The notes under the pieces were generated by a model, which saw nothing but the letters and a program-made list of their open reading frames with translations, was not told the origin of the DNA and made no database searches. 64,000 nt of DNA from Pleurodeles waltl. Lineage: Eukaryota > Chordata > Amphibia > Caudata > Salamandridae. This document shows, piece by piece, positions 37,790 to 49,065 of this stretch. The stretch covers positions 643,809,465-643,873,464 of the forward strand of contig NC_090439.1 of NCBI RefSeq assembly GCF_031143425.1. Direction: 5' to 3'. Positions within the stretch are counted from its first letter, which is position 1. Every line of letters begins with the position of its first letter. The translations under genes and the position numbers were made by a program.

Positions 37790-38845
37790 ATAGATTAGCA
37801 AAACAACTGTTATTGCCCCTTGTCTTTCTCTACATTTTTTCCTTCCAAATATAGGAGAGTGTGTAAAAAAGACATCTATTTGAGAAATGCCGTGTAATTC
37901 ACATGCTAGTATGGTCACCCCCGAATTCAGAGATGTGCAAATAACCACTGCTCCTCAACACCTTGTCTTGTGCCCTTTTTGGAAATACAAAGGTTTTCTT
38001 GACAGCAATTTTTTACTCTTTATATTTCAGCAAATGAATTGCTGTATACCAGGTATAGAATGAAAACGCACTGCAGGGTGCAGCTCATTTATTGGCTCTG
38101 GGTTCCTTGGGTTCTTGATGAACCTACAAGCCCTATATATCCCCGCAACCAGAGGAGTCCAGCAGACGTAACGGTATATTGCTTTCGATAATCTGACATT
38201 GCAGGGAAAAGTTACAGAGTAAAACGTAGAGAAACATTTATGTTTTTTTCACCTCAATTTCAATATTTTTCTTTTTCAGTTGTTATTTTCTGTAGGAAAC
38301 CCTTGTAGGATCTACACAAATGACCCCTTGCTGAATTCAGAATTTTGTCTACTTTTCAGAAATGTTTAGGTTTCTGGGATCCAGCATTGGTTTCATGCCC
38401 ATTTCTGTCACTGACTGGAAGGAGGCTCAAAGCACAAAAATTTGCAAAAATGGGGTATGTCCCTGTAAAATGCCAAAATTGTGTTGAAAAATTGGGTTTT
38501 CTGATTCAAGTCTGCCTGTTCCTGAAAGCTGGGAAGCTGCTGAGTTTAGCACTGCAAACCCTTTGTTGATGCCATTTTCAGGGGAAAAACCACAAGCCTT
38601 CTTCTGCAGCCACTTTTTCAAATGTTTTTGAAAAATACGAAACTTTCCCTGTATTTTGGCCAATTTCTTGACACAAAGTCTGGGTACATCTAGAATCCCT
38701 AGGATGTTGGAAAAAAAGGAAGCAAATTTGGCTTGGTTAGCTTATGTGGACAAAAAGTTATGAGGGCCTAAACGCGAACTGCCCCAAATAGGCAAAAAAA
38801 GGCCTGGCACAGGAGGGGGAAAAGGCCTGGCAGCGAAGGGGTGAA
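37790..38845 (+). mobile_element. Dispersed repeat joined in register to the satellite (transposon-tail candidate)
   Basis: This stretch has no convincing coding frame. From memory, unverified, it resembles an abundant newt dispersed repeat. It ends in GGCCTGGCAGCGAAGGGGTGAA, which is like the GC-rich termini of TTAA-target DNA transposons (piggyBac or Kolobok type) with TGAA in place of TTAA. Two direct copies of AAAAGGCCTGGCA lie just inside that end (38797-38809 and 38820-38832). A piece at 38317-38364 aligns without gaps to the satellite monomer around its GTCACC junction, 33 of 48 positions identical by my count, including TTTTCAGAAATG. The other end of the element would lie beyond or inside the array. 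Class is uncertain. Confidence 0.6.
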
Positions 38846-39706
38846 AGGAACAGATGCCTTTGTTTTTCTTAGGGACCCAGGCTGTCCACATACCTAAAAA
38901 CCGAATTCCAGGCTATAGGTTACATTTGCATTCAAAGGAACCCTTTGAGACTCTACACTGGTAGTATAAAATGATATCGCTTGTCCTCTGTCCTCCGGTC
39001 TTCTAGCTGCCACCCCTCCCATCTCAGTTCCTCACCCTGATGAGGAGCAACAGAGAAGTGAACAGACAGCCAGATCGCCTCAGTGATGGAGAGACAAGTT
39101 AGGTCTTTCATTTTATGAGATCTAGGTCTCTTGCTGTCAGCTGAGAACATTATTATAGATGCCACTAATACTTAATGTACCAGCCAGACAATTGTAGGAT
39201 TGCTTGCATACCGAAAATAATATTTGAATACTGTAATTGAAAAACTCATACACATGAACTTGAAAAGCAGCAAGGCATAATTTTCTTATTATTGTACAAA
39301 GTTCTTTCTGACATCCAAATGAAAAAGGCAATAAAAGCTTGCATGTATTAAGTGAATATAGTGTGCTTTCTGGTGTTTGGTGGGTCCTTGACTTGCTAGG
39401 AAGGTGCAAGGATGGTAATGAGCCACAGTATTGGGTGTGTATTTAAAAAAAAAGTGGTCTGTTTATATGTACTTGTATTTTTCATATTTCTCGAGTTATC
39501 TCTAGAGTGCTGCTTTGGCTGTAGAGAGTAGGGAAACAGGTAGAAAGAGAAGCACTTTCCCCTCCACCGGTGGAGGTACGTTTGTGCTGTGGTGATGGGG
39601 AGCAGCAAGTGGAAATCTGTGGGTGGGCACTAGAAGATCCCTTTTTGTTTTGCATTTTGTAATAATTAAATAATGTACTTTTGAGGTGGTTTGATTTACC
39701 ACAGGT
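38846..39706. other. Unassigned intergenic sequence
   Basis: AT-rich, with short frames only. I see no domain, RNA gene or clear repeat. A short A-run lies near 39443. Confidence 0.6.
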
Positions 39707-39715
39707 GTCACAGGG
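39707..39715 (+). repeat. Left candidate target-site duplication
   Basis: GTCACAGGG, identical to 41272-41280. Confidence 0.65.
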
Positions 39716-39721
39716 GGTAAA

Positions 39722-39735
39722 CGGCCTTAAGGCCG
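39722..39735. repeat. 14-bp perfect palindrome in the left terminus
   Basis: CGGCCTTAAGGCCG reads the same on both strands. Overlapping it, GCCGACTCCC (39732-39741) pairs with GGGAGTCGGC (39863-39872) and would close the whole left-end structure. Confidence 0.85.
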
Positions 39736-39745
39736 ACTCCCGAAC

Positions 39746-39801
39746 AACGAAGTCCTGGTTAACGAAAGCGGAACACCGCTTTCCTTAACCACGACTTCGT
39801 T
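39746..39801. repeat. Left-end hairpin 1 (26-bp arms)
   Basis: Arms 39746-39771 and 39776-39801 are inverted copies with 24 of 26 positions matching, around a 4-base loop AACA. The left arm starts AACGAAGTC and the right arm ends GACTTCGTT. Confidence 0.85.
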
Positions 39802-39803
39802 AT

Positions 39804-39859
39804 TTTGTGCCTTAACCACGCATGTGCTGAACAACGCACATGCGTGGTTAAGGCACAAA
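39804..39859. repeat. Left-end hairpin 2 (24-bp perfect arms)
   Basis: Arms 39804-39827 and 39836-39859 are perfect inverted copies, around an 8-base loop TGAACAAC. The left arm begins TTTGTGCCTTAACC and the right arm ends GGTTAAGGCACAAA. Confidence 0.92.
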
Positions 39860-39902
39860 CAAGGGAGTCGGCTGAGGAGGACGAGGCAACGAGGCGACGA
39901 TT

Positions 39903-39911
39903 CAGGTAAGT
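39903..39911 (+). promoter_or_regulatory. Consensus 5' splice-donor-like site at the start of the G-rich core
   Basis: CAG|GTAAGT is a perfect match to the vertebrate donor consensus, followed at once by dense G-runs. G-triplets can act as intronic splicing enhancers. It may be chance, as no flanking exon is recognisable. Confidence 0.25.
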
Positions 39912-41095
39912 GGGGCGGGGGTGGAGGGTTGGGGTTTAAGTTTTAGGGCAGGGGGTGGGGGGCCGTTTATTTTCTGTTTTAGGGGTGGGGGGTCGGGGTT
40001 TAAGTTTTAGGACCGGGGGTGGGGGGTCGGGGTATTTTCTGTTTGGGGGGCGGGGTGGGGGGTCGGGGTTTAGGGCCAGGGTTGGGGGGTTGGGGTATTT
40101 TCTGGTTTAGGGGCGGGGGTGGGGGGTCGGGGTTTTAGGTTTAGGGCCGGGGGTGGTGGGGTCGGGGTATTTTCTGGTTTAGGGGCGGGGTGGGGGTTTT
40201 AGGTTTTAGGGGTGGGTTGGGGGTCGGATAATTTTAGGGGTGGGGAAGGGGGTTGGGGGTTTAGGTTTAGGGGCAGGGTGGGGGGCTCGGAGTAGTTTTA
40301 GGGGTGGGGGTTGGGGTACTTTAGGTTTCAGGGATGGGGTGGGGGTTGGGGTTGTTTTAGGTTTTGGGGGTAGGGTAGGGGTCAGTTTTAGGGGTGGGGG
40401 TGGGGGGTTGGGGTTTTCGGTTTTAGGGGTGGGTTGGGGGTCGGGTAATTTTAGGGGCGGGGTGGGGGGTTGGGGGGGTTTAGGTTTATGGGCAGGGTGG
40501 GGGGCTCGGAGTAGCTTTAGGGGTGGGGGTTGAGGTACTTTAGGTTTCAGGTTTAGGGCCGGGGGTGGTGGGGTCGGGGTATTTTCTGGTTTAGGTGCGG
40601 GGGTGGGGGTTGGGGTTTTAGGTTTTAGGGGTGGGGGTCGGGTAATTGTAGGGGCGGGGTGGGGGCTTGGGGGGGTTGAGGTTTAGGGGCAGAGTGGGGG
40701 GCTCGGAGTAGTTTTAGGGGTGGGTGTTGGGGTACTTTAGGTTTCAGGGATTGGGTGGGGGTTGTTTTAGGTTTTGGGGGTAGGGTGGGGGTTAGTTTTA
40801 GGGGCGGGGCTGGGGGGTTGGGGTTTTAGGTTTTAGGGGTGGGTTGGGTAATTTTAGGGGCGGGTTGGGGGGTTTAGGTTTAGGGGCAGGGTGGGGGGCT
40901 CGGAGTAGTTTTAGTGGTGGGGGTACTTTAGTTTTCAGGGATGGGGTGGGGGTTGGGGTTGTTTTAGGTTTTGGGGGTAGGGTGGGGATCAGTTTTTGGG
41001 GCGGGCGGGGGTAGTTTTAGGGGCAAGGGTGGGGGGTTGGTGTGGTTTTAGGGGGGAGTCGTGGTAATTTTTAGGGGTGGGGGGCTAGGGGGGAC
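39911..41095 (+). repeat. G-rich degenerate minisatellite, potential G-quadruplex DNA
   Basis: The + strand is a mosaic of GGTTTTAGGGG, GTGGGGGGTCGGGG, GGGGTATTTTCTGG and GGCTCGGAGTAG motifs with very few C. A longer period shows in the GGCTCGGAGTAG marker at 40284, 40503, 40700 and 40897 (spacings 219, 197 and 197 bp). Another shared string, GGTGGTGGGGTCGGGGTA, occurs near 40150 and 40564. Many closely spaced runs of three or more G could form G-quadruplexes on the + strand. Confidence 0.9.
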
Positions 41096-41121
41096 GCATG
41101 CAGGAACAATGGATGCCTATC

Positions 41122-41193
41122 ACTAATGCCTTTACCAGGAATGCCTTTACAACGAAAAATCGTTGTTAAGTCATTCGTGGTAAAGGCATTAGT
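41122..41193. repeat. Right-end hairpin 1 (34-bp arms)
   Basis: Arms 41122-41155 and 41160-41193 are inverted copies, 31 of 34 matching, around loop AAAA. The left arm begins ACTAATGCCTTTACCA and the right arm ends TGGTAAAGGCATTAGT. Confidence 0.88.
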
Positions 41194-41196
41194 GGT

Positions 41197-41228
41197 AACA
41201 ACGAGGTCGTTGTTCCGACCTCGTTGTT
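41197..41228. repeat. Right-end hairpin 2 (13-bp perfect arms)
   Basis: AACAACGAGGTCG (41197-41209) pairs perfectly with CGACCTCGTTGTT (41216-41228) around a 6-base loop. Confidence 0.88.
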
Positions 41229-41271
41229 CTGGCATTCGTTGTTCCGGCAGGCGTCGTTCCAACATACAACC

Positions 41272-41280
41272 GTCACAGGG
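41272..41280 (+). repeat. Right candidate target-site duplication
   Basis: GTCACAGGG, identical to 39707-39715. Confidence 0.65.
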
Positions 41281-43147
41281 CGATAGATGTGTTTACACTC
41301 CTAGTAAGCATGTGCTCCCCTCATTCTGCTAACTCCCGCTGCACGTGGGTGGACAGGCAAGGATTGCTCCCTGAAGCGGTAGCACATCTGGAAGACGAAG
41401 GTGGTATACGATGGTATCATTCACCACACAGGCAACAGTGGACTTCCATTGTGCACGCCCCCCACAGTTCGAAACAAGTTACAATATATGGAAGATGCTG
41501 CTAGTATTATAGGACAGACCCTCTTGCAATCAAGCCTGAAAATCTCAAGGCATACTGGATTCTGTGACATAAAACGGCACACCATTTGCAGGAAAACAGG
41601 AGTTCTCTACAATGTTGGAGTGTCTTTTCAAAGCACTGCTAAATGTGGTAGGATTTACTCTCAAGTTTCTTAACATTCTTCTTCTTAGGTTGATACAGTC
41701 ACAACAGTCGTGACTTCCTAAGTGCTTTGCCCTGTGCAGAAACAGCCCTGAAACTGGACGTTTGTGCCTGAGTAGGTATATTCATAGGGAATGCAACTGG
41801 AGTCGATACAGGCCTTCACAAAGCCATAAGAGGTTCAGCTGTTTTCACAAGCCCACATGCTCACTGCTGACCACCTAGGCGGGTGTAAAGGGGGCAGGGG
41901 CTGCTCTTTGGGATGTCCTTGACCGTCTAAAGGTGTACACACAAATCTTGCTTCTCATGCTCGGTTCAGATCAGCTTACCTGCAGGACTTTACAGATCCT
42001 AGGGAGGCGCTCTACTAAAGGTGCCCTCCACATCGGTCTCTGTTCCACAGTATTTGGGTACATCTTTTGTCCAGGAAGTCTTAGTCTCTGCTTCAGACAG
42101 TAAATCTCAACATCCCCCAGGCAGTGCACAGCACAGAAACCTCGTTCTGGACCTAAGCTTCTGTTCTGCTTTTGGGTAGGGCAACAACAGGATGTGATCT
42201 GGGCCTGCCTGATCACCATTAACTCTGCTGGTGCTCCAGAGTTCCAATCTGAAATCAAGGCAATTGTAGTACAGTGACTCATGAGGGACAGCATGAGTAT
42301 AAATCAGGGACACTACCAGAAATGCTAGGGCCTATGTAAAAGGTGTGCTAGCTTCAAATATCAAGTTCTCAGTCATCAAGACAGGCGGTCTCTGCTGGTT
42401 CTTCGTTGCTTTCAACGCGATGGGAATAGGCAGCAAATCGTCACTTGTATGTGGATGTCACATTTGAGATATCCTAAGTGGGTGCAAGGCAGATCATGAG
42501 ACCAGACCAGCTAGGCAGACAGATTGGTTTTAGCTAGTGCTTTGTCTCAGGGAACGTGTGGGGGCTCAATGTGGATAACTGTTCAAAAATCAGACGACAC
42601 TGAAGCATATACATGGACCTGGGATGCAGACTTGATGGGGTGTTACAAGGACACAGACCCTGCAATAGGTGTAATCCTGATGTATGAAATCGCCATCAGC
42701 ATAACATGCAGTGTGTCATGCTAAAGGACGTGATGAGCTGCCATTTATGGGACAATGAACTGACTTTACTCCAAGAGGTCAGGACACAACTTCCCAGATA
42801 AAGAAGTGAAAAAGAATTTCAGTTAACTGCCACCAACTCTCTGCATCCTCATAGGATGGTTATGGGCCAATAGCAACCCTGAGCTATGGAAGTGGATTCT
42901 CTTTGAATGCATCCATGTTGTGTGGAGCCTCGTGATCTTCTGATTAGCAAACATACACATGGGGAGCACATCCAGAAGCCTCAAAGAGCTTTATTCCAGT
43001 GGGGGAAATGTACATGGATCAGCCAGGTACTCTCAGTGAGAGCACTTTCATGCCTATATACGTTGATGTACAAATTTAAAAGAACTAGCTGGCCTAGACG
43101 ATTTTTTGATGATAGTGACTAGAGAAATGAACAACTTCCGAGTAGCA
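41281..43147. other. Unassigned intergenic sequence
   Basis: Mixed composition with only short frames (up to about 107 codons). No recognisable domain, RNA gene or repeat boundary. Confidence 0.6.
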
Positions 43148-46100
43148 TTAGGGTAAGACATTGGGCTCAATTCACAAAACCTTTCAGGTATGTTTGTTGT
43201 GCATGTGAAACGAGCTACACGTTTTGTCAGTAGGGCCAATCCCTCTGCAAGGTGATAAGTACTCGAAAGCCTGAATCCAAAAACAGTCCATAGACTTAAG
43301 TTGAACCCAGGTGTGCCACAATTAATGTATGACCATTACTTTTTTCAGTTAAAAAAAAACTTTTAGAATGTATGTTCTACAGATACACAGGGCAACTGTA
43401 GCATATATCCTGTTGCACATTACAGTGCATCTTGGTAATTTACATACGAAATGGCACAAGGGCACAGTTGTTGCATCTCTGAACACCCACCACAAACATG
43501 TTCACAAATCTACAAGTAAGGTCTTTACTTTAAAGTCTCTGGTTTACAAATTTAGGATTTGAGGGAATTTATGCCCACAGATGGGACTGCTGAGTGCAGA
43601 CAATCTGTTAGTGTAGCAGGCAGGAATAAGGAAGGGAAGGGACTTGCAACAATTCACGCATGGAACGATCAGAAAGTTAAAACTTTCCGGGTATTCACAA
43701 GCTTTACGCATGCCATGCCGCTAACTCAAAATCTACAACTTAACCTCAAATAACCGTATAAAATACTAGGCAGCTTGTATAACTAAATGCTCCAATAACC
43801 AAGTGACCTGTTTTACTTTGGCCAACCACCCGACCCCTAATCCCCCTCCCACCCCAGTGGCCGACGATTCAGAATCACTCTCTCTGGAACGAGCATCAAG
43901 AAAGAACAGGAATATCAATAGGAAGTGGTGTTGCAAGCAGTGAGTTGGAATGTGGCAGGACTTTCATTTTTAGTAAGGAGTAGGGTTTATTCCAGGGTTT
44001 CTGGGTATACTTGTTTTGTTGAATCATTGCTGAGCAAATACATTTAAGGATGATAATCCTCATGTTTCTTATTATAGAATGAGCCTTCAGAATTTAAACT
44101 AAACAAACGATCTTTCTTCTATATTCAATGGTACTTATATGCACATTTATTTAATGCAAGGCCATTTACAAATGTTCCGATTTATGGACAATTAAACGAT
44201 ATATACATTTGGCAAAAAATGTATCAACAAACAGTTTACTGTGTCTTTTAAATTGTAAATAAAAAGTAAAACATCCCTGATTTTACCTACAATAATATTC
44301 CCGCTCCAAATATTACATTTGTTAATGCCATTTATAATTATAAACATGTGAGAATGTTCAGTTTGGGGAACTACCTGCAAAGATTTGGAGAATATCCACC
44401 AACTTCCGACACTTTGGGCGCGAATACATTTTTTTATAATCTACACACTCAGCACAGAAGCACTTTTTTCCAAAATGCAAAATCCAGCATACTGACTGCA
44501 TTTTTGTGTAAGGAAAATCCTGTTTGTGAGGACAGCATACCACCATTCCTAATTCTTTGATCAGGATTTTTTGTTTTCCTTGGTCAATACAGTTACGGAC
44601 ATAGTTATTTTGGTGTGTTGTGCATTGGGCCCTGTGTCTCACCACTTCATGCATCATTCCCGTGTCATGGTGAAGAACATGTCAAGTGAGTTCATCAAAA
44701 CTCTTCCTACAACATTTGTGCTATTTGTGACTTTACAGAGATTAATCATGTTAGAGTGCAGTGCACAGAGGCCATGAAGTACACCCTGTCCTAATTCCGG
44801 CAGTATGACCCTCGCTTTGCCTGCTGCAAGTGTTGACGTCACCAGTGCCATTACACGCATCCGAAAGGACGTAAACATGCAATGCACAGTAGCACAGAAA
44901 AGAGGGAAGGTGTAAATTGCGAATTACAATGCAGTTTGCTGCACAGTCCTATTTTGCACACCTACTGCAAACTTGAAACTAGAAAAAAAGAATATACCAG
45001 CCTTTCTTTCCCAAATCTTTTAAGCTGAAGGATGGAAAGCGTCATTAAGCAAGAATAAAACCACCCATTTCTGATCGGTGATGCGCGTTTGAATCCAGGC
45101 GTAGATTAACACGTAGCTGCCAAGTTACAAAATCACAGGTGTGGGATCATAATGCACTGTTTTTCGGCTTTCTTGCGGCAAATATTTTCGTTTTGCTAGC
45201 CGAATAAAGAACTCTATTTTAATATAACGAATCCGTCCACGGCAATGTTTTTTTTGTTTTTTTTCTTCTCGTTGAAGTTTTATGTTTCGGTCGAAGGGAC
45301 ACTGAAGGGTTTATTTTTTCCAAGTAACTATATTTTCAAAGAAGGGAGACTCTCTTTGAACAGCACTTCGTGTATTTGAGACGGGTGCAAACATTTTTTT
45401 TAAAATGCCATACAAAGTGCAGGAACTTCTCCCAATCAACTGTGTCTTGCCATGGGAGAAAAATCTTTCTTTGACGCTGTAAAGATGGCTCTGTAGTTTG
45501 ACATCCGTTCGCTTCCAATATCCTTGTTTTTCTACCAAAATATCGTTTGCAAAATATAATATTCTGGGGATGCCTTTGGACTGTACATCTGCAGTATTGT
45601 GTCTGCTTTCATGCCAGCCTGTCTCATGTCAATTTGTTATATACTGACATAATGTAAAGATAGGACCTTGATTCTGCAAAATAACAATCATTCTTACTAA
45701 AGCTACAAGGCTTATTAAACCTAACAAGTCTGGTCTAGGAGAAATAAGAAATGTACAGAGACATAAAGCCTTTGGAGTGTCATCTTAAAATAGAGTACTG
45801 TGCCTTACCACAATGTAACTGACAGAGGACACCGAGCTGCAGGGTGGTAATTAGAAGAAGGTACCCAAGCAGTATTCTGGGAAATACAGTATATTCCCAA
45901 CGTGTTCCTGAAATAAACTTTACAATACTATTAACGTTTTGTAATACAGATTGCTGCATAGATAGGCAGTATGGACCTCATTACACTTGAGTGGAAGCAA
46001 CTACCCCTGATTACATGTGCTGCGCAATGTAGCAGATAATTGTGGACCTATAGTGTATACCAGAATGGACGATGTACTTGTCTTGCCAGGCAAAAATAGA

Positions 46101-47491
46101 GCCTGGTGGAGATCCCAGTGATTCTCCTCCCACGCAATCCCCACGCAATCCCTAAAAAAAGGAGTCCTGTGGATTCCTTTTCTACTACCATTCATTTCAC
46201 CCCACCACCGTTGTTACTCCCCACCAAAGCAATGAAGACATTGGGCAGTGAATACCGCCGCTGATTCTAACACGAAAAGGGTTTGGAGGGTCACTATCAG
46301 AGAGTGAAATGGGGGTTACGGCCATCCAATTGCCACTATCTTTACCTCTTATATCATCTGGTAAAGTGAAACGAGACAGCGGCTGGTGGAACCATGGGGA
46401 GAGAGGCTATCGCCTCCCTTCCTCAAGGTGAAAATCGCTGAGCCAGATATGTTGTTCAATCTTCTTTGCCACATAGGAGCAGAGACTAATGTTGAAGGAG
46501 ATATGCTTTTGGAGTACTATAAAGGGCAAGATGTTCTGCACCCACAATATTTGCCATGAAAATATGTGGTTGAACAGCTGCATCATTTGGGATGGGATAC
46601 ACATTACTTTGTTTCACAATTATTTTCTGTAAAAATGTATATTTTGGTTTCATCTATTTGGAATTTGAAGTACTGTTAGGGTCAACCATATGTGTGTTGA
46701 GCAAATTTGGGGGTAAGCATGCTAACTGGAATATTGAGGCCTCAGTGTTGCTGTAAAACTGCATGCAAACAAATTCAGGGAGGGTCACCACAGATGCTGA
46801 AATGATGACTGAGCATGTGGCAGCAGAAACATCTGTGCAAGCTTCTAGAGAGTGCGAGGTGCTATGAGCCCTCATCTCTGTGGCGCAATTAAAACATTGG
46901 TGGTGAGATTGATCACAACGTGACATTATCATATTAGACCTGGACCCTGCATCAGAACCAGACATGTGAGCAACTTGTTACCTTGGTGTCTAAATCAGAT
47001 TTGCGCAGCATGTCTATCCGCCATTTGTGAGCTAGTAAATAAATTTCAGATGACAAAGTAGATTTTATCGGAGAGCACGGTAATGGCCATGGTAACACCT
47101 AAGCCTGTAGATTTGCTTCAAAAACTCAGGCAGACAGAACTTTCAGTGGTTGCTGTGGAGGTCTTATTTAGTCTCTGGTAATAAAGAAAAAGCTACTAAT
47201 AAAAAACAGATACATATATGAAAGGGCTTTAGGCCATCCCTCTTCATCCATCGGTTTGATCATCTGTTATTCACATTTCCCTTCTGCCCTCCTCAGCAAT
47301 TAGTCAGCTCCCTTTTGTCACTGGCACTCTTGCACTGTGAATGGTGGCATTTTGCCTGACTGGGTGTGCACATTCACCTAAAAGGAAGTACACTTGAGTT
47401 CCAGGACTGAAGGGCAATTACTTTTCCTTGTTGAGGCTTTTCTCTTTCCATCCTTTATCATTTTTACTTTCTTAGTCATCCTTTTGTGCTT
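43148..47491. other. Unassigned intergenic sequence with one repeat-like motif
   Basis: Starts with TTGGGCTCAATTCACAAAAC near 43151, a motif echoed at 50208 and 57127, but I cannot trace a full element here. The rest is AT-rich sequence without a supported gene. A CpG-bearing patch at about 45070-45235 (GATGCGCGTTTGAATCC, CTTGCGGCAAATATTTTCG) stands out slightly from its surroundings. Confidence 0.55.
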
Positions 47492-49065
47492 ATACTGTTA
47501 GCGCGTCTGACCTTAATAAGTAAACCTACAAGGGGACGCAAATAGGTCGATGAACCTTTTGACTCACAATTAAGATGTTCTTACCATAGATCCAGTACAT
47601 AATCAATAATCAATACACGATAATCAGTAATCATTAACAATGGAGTCAGTAATTGTCACACACCATGACCTTTCAGTCATGAATAACCACACCTTTAGTG
47701 AAGTTTAGAATATTTATTTCCCTATATTAACAATGCTAAGGTCATGTAAATTAATCTCAAAATCAAATGAAACACATACAGAAACAACACTGGTTGTCCA
47801 AAGCGGCGGGAGAAACGCAATCTAATCAAAGTTTGAACTACAACACATTCTAAGGTTATGGTGCAAATCAATAGCAAAGTCAACTGCGTCAATTATATGA
47901 AGTACATGAAGTTTAGCAGAGAAATTCATCAAGCATTAGTCCCTATTATCATAAGTGGGGATCCTTAACTACCGTCAGATTAGCATCAGCACGTTGGGCT
48001 TCATTCAAAACATTTTAGTAACACTACTTTGGAAAAACATCTAACTGGCTCTATCAACATAGTGCAGTTGGTACCTAGAAAGAAAAAGCAAATATGCATG
48101 ATAATCCCAATTCGGAATATACTTATGCTCAGGGTGAATCAGCAAAGCAGAATCAGTCTTTGTCCTCAGGACATCAGTCGATCAGCAAAGCATCAGGTTT
48201 CAGCATCAGAAATTATAAAAACGGTAAAGTCATTAAGCATTGAAGTTAAGCATGTCTCTAGTAAAGATGCATAAGAAAGCAATAACCATTCGGTCAGGAA
48301 AATATGGGCAGTAAGCTGTCTTCTCTCAGAATGAGTGAGTGAGTCTCTTCTCTCTCTGTGGCATTGTTATATTAAAGTTACGTAACTATCCCCTAATTCC
48401 CCGTTGATCAGTTAATTGTATGTTCACACTCTGTCCAATAAAACTAATATCCCAAATCTATAAATTTTAATATTACTTCATTCTCATATTGTTGATTGTG
48501 ATGCCCTCATCATCCGGCTTATCAGGTAACAATATTGTTGCAGCTTCTACTCTAGTCAGTATCTTCATTGTTCTTGTCCTGGGAAAGTCACTCTCACACA
48601 CATTACATATAAAATGTTGCATTAGAAAGAACATCATCTCCTAGGAGTCGGTTCTCACGAAAAGCTTCCGTTATGAGCACATTTAAACAATACAATAGAC
48701 ATTTCACAGTTTCATTCTCTTGGTCAGCAATTTTATTAAATGCTAAGAAATACAGCTTCTACATGAGGTCTCGCATGTAGGCCAAGGCACTCACTAGGTT
48801 AAGGCCTACAATTAATAAAGCTAAAGCTTAATTCATTACCTTCAATGTGACATATTACTACATTAGTCTAACATATATTCAACATTTCATACTGTTTAAT
48901 CATTGATTAGTACATTTCGTTAACATTGGTGGCCATTCTTCGTGATCACAATTTCAAATACGTGCATTATATTTTCTACGTTATTACATTTTCTACATAA
49001 ACTTTATTTCAAAATACATAAACACTCATTAAGAAATTGTATTAAAACACCTGCGCTAGCAATAC
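47492..49065. mobile_element. Probable solo LTR (1566 bp) with 4-bp target duplication
   Basis: The segment 47496-49061 begins TGTTAGCGC and ends GCGCTAGCA, short inverted termini of the TG...CA type, 8 of 9 matching. It is flanked by identical ATAC at 47492-47495 and 49062-49065. An AATAAA polyadenylation-type signal lies at 48437-48442 on the + strand. There is no primer-binding site, polypurine tract or coding sequence next to it and no second copy in the window, so a solo LTR left by recombination fits best. Ty3/Gypsy-type and retrovirus-like origins both remain possible, and a 4-bp duplication does not decide. Orientation is unresolved. Confidence 0.62.

Larger units (their letters stand above)
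39707..41280. mobile_element. Foldback-type non-autonomous element with 9-bp flanking repeats and G-rich core
   Basis: Identical 9-bp direct repeats GTCACAGGG at 39707-39715 and 41272-41280 bracket the segment, as expected for a target-site duplication. Just inside each end lie stacked palindromes. GAACAACGA-type motifs are on the + strand at the left (39742) and on the - strand at the right (within 41150-41262), so the termini are loosely inverted relative to each other. The core (about 39911-41095) is a G-rich minisatellite with no coding sequence. A 9-bp duplication with long subterminal hairpins fits Mutator-like or foldback elements, but no transposase remains to confirm a class. The extreme ends (GGTAAAC and, inverted, GGTTGTA) match only weakly. 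Confidence 0.7.

Noticed and set aside
40240..40533. 97-codon glycine-rich frame
   Set aside because: It is a translation of the G-rich minisatellite. Glycine and tryptophan bias comes from GGG-rich DNA.
39911..41095. Interstitial telomere repeat
   Set aside because: TTAGGG-like strings occur but are irregular, separated by other G-rich text, and lie inside a bounded element.
45070..45235. Second candidate conserved non-coding element
   Set aside because: A few CpGs and one GATTAA-like site stand out, but motif density is low. Not enough to claim without an alignment.
46654..46965. 103-codon minus-strand frame with several Cys and His (zinc-finger-like at a glance)
   Set aside because: Cys/His spacing fits no finger class, and there is no supporting context.
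48029..48274. 81-codon frame inside the LTR as retroelement coding sequence
   Set aside because: No motif of any retroelement protein. LTRs are normally non-coding.
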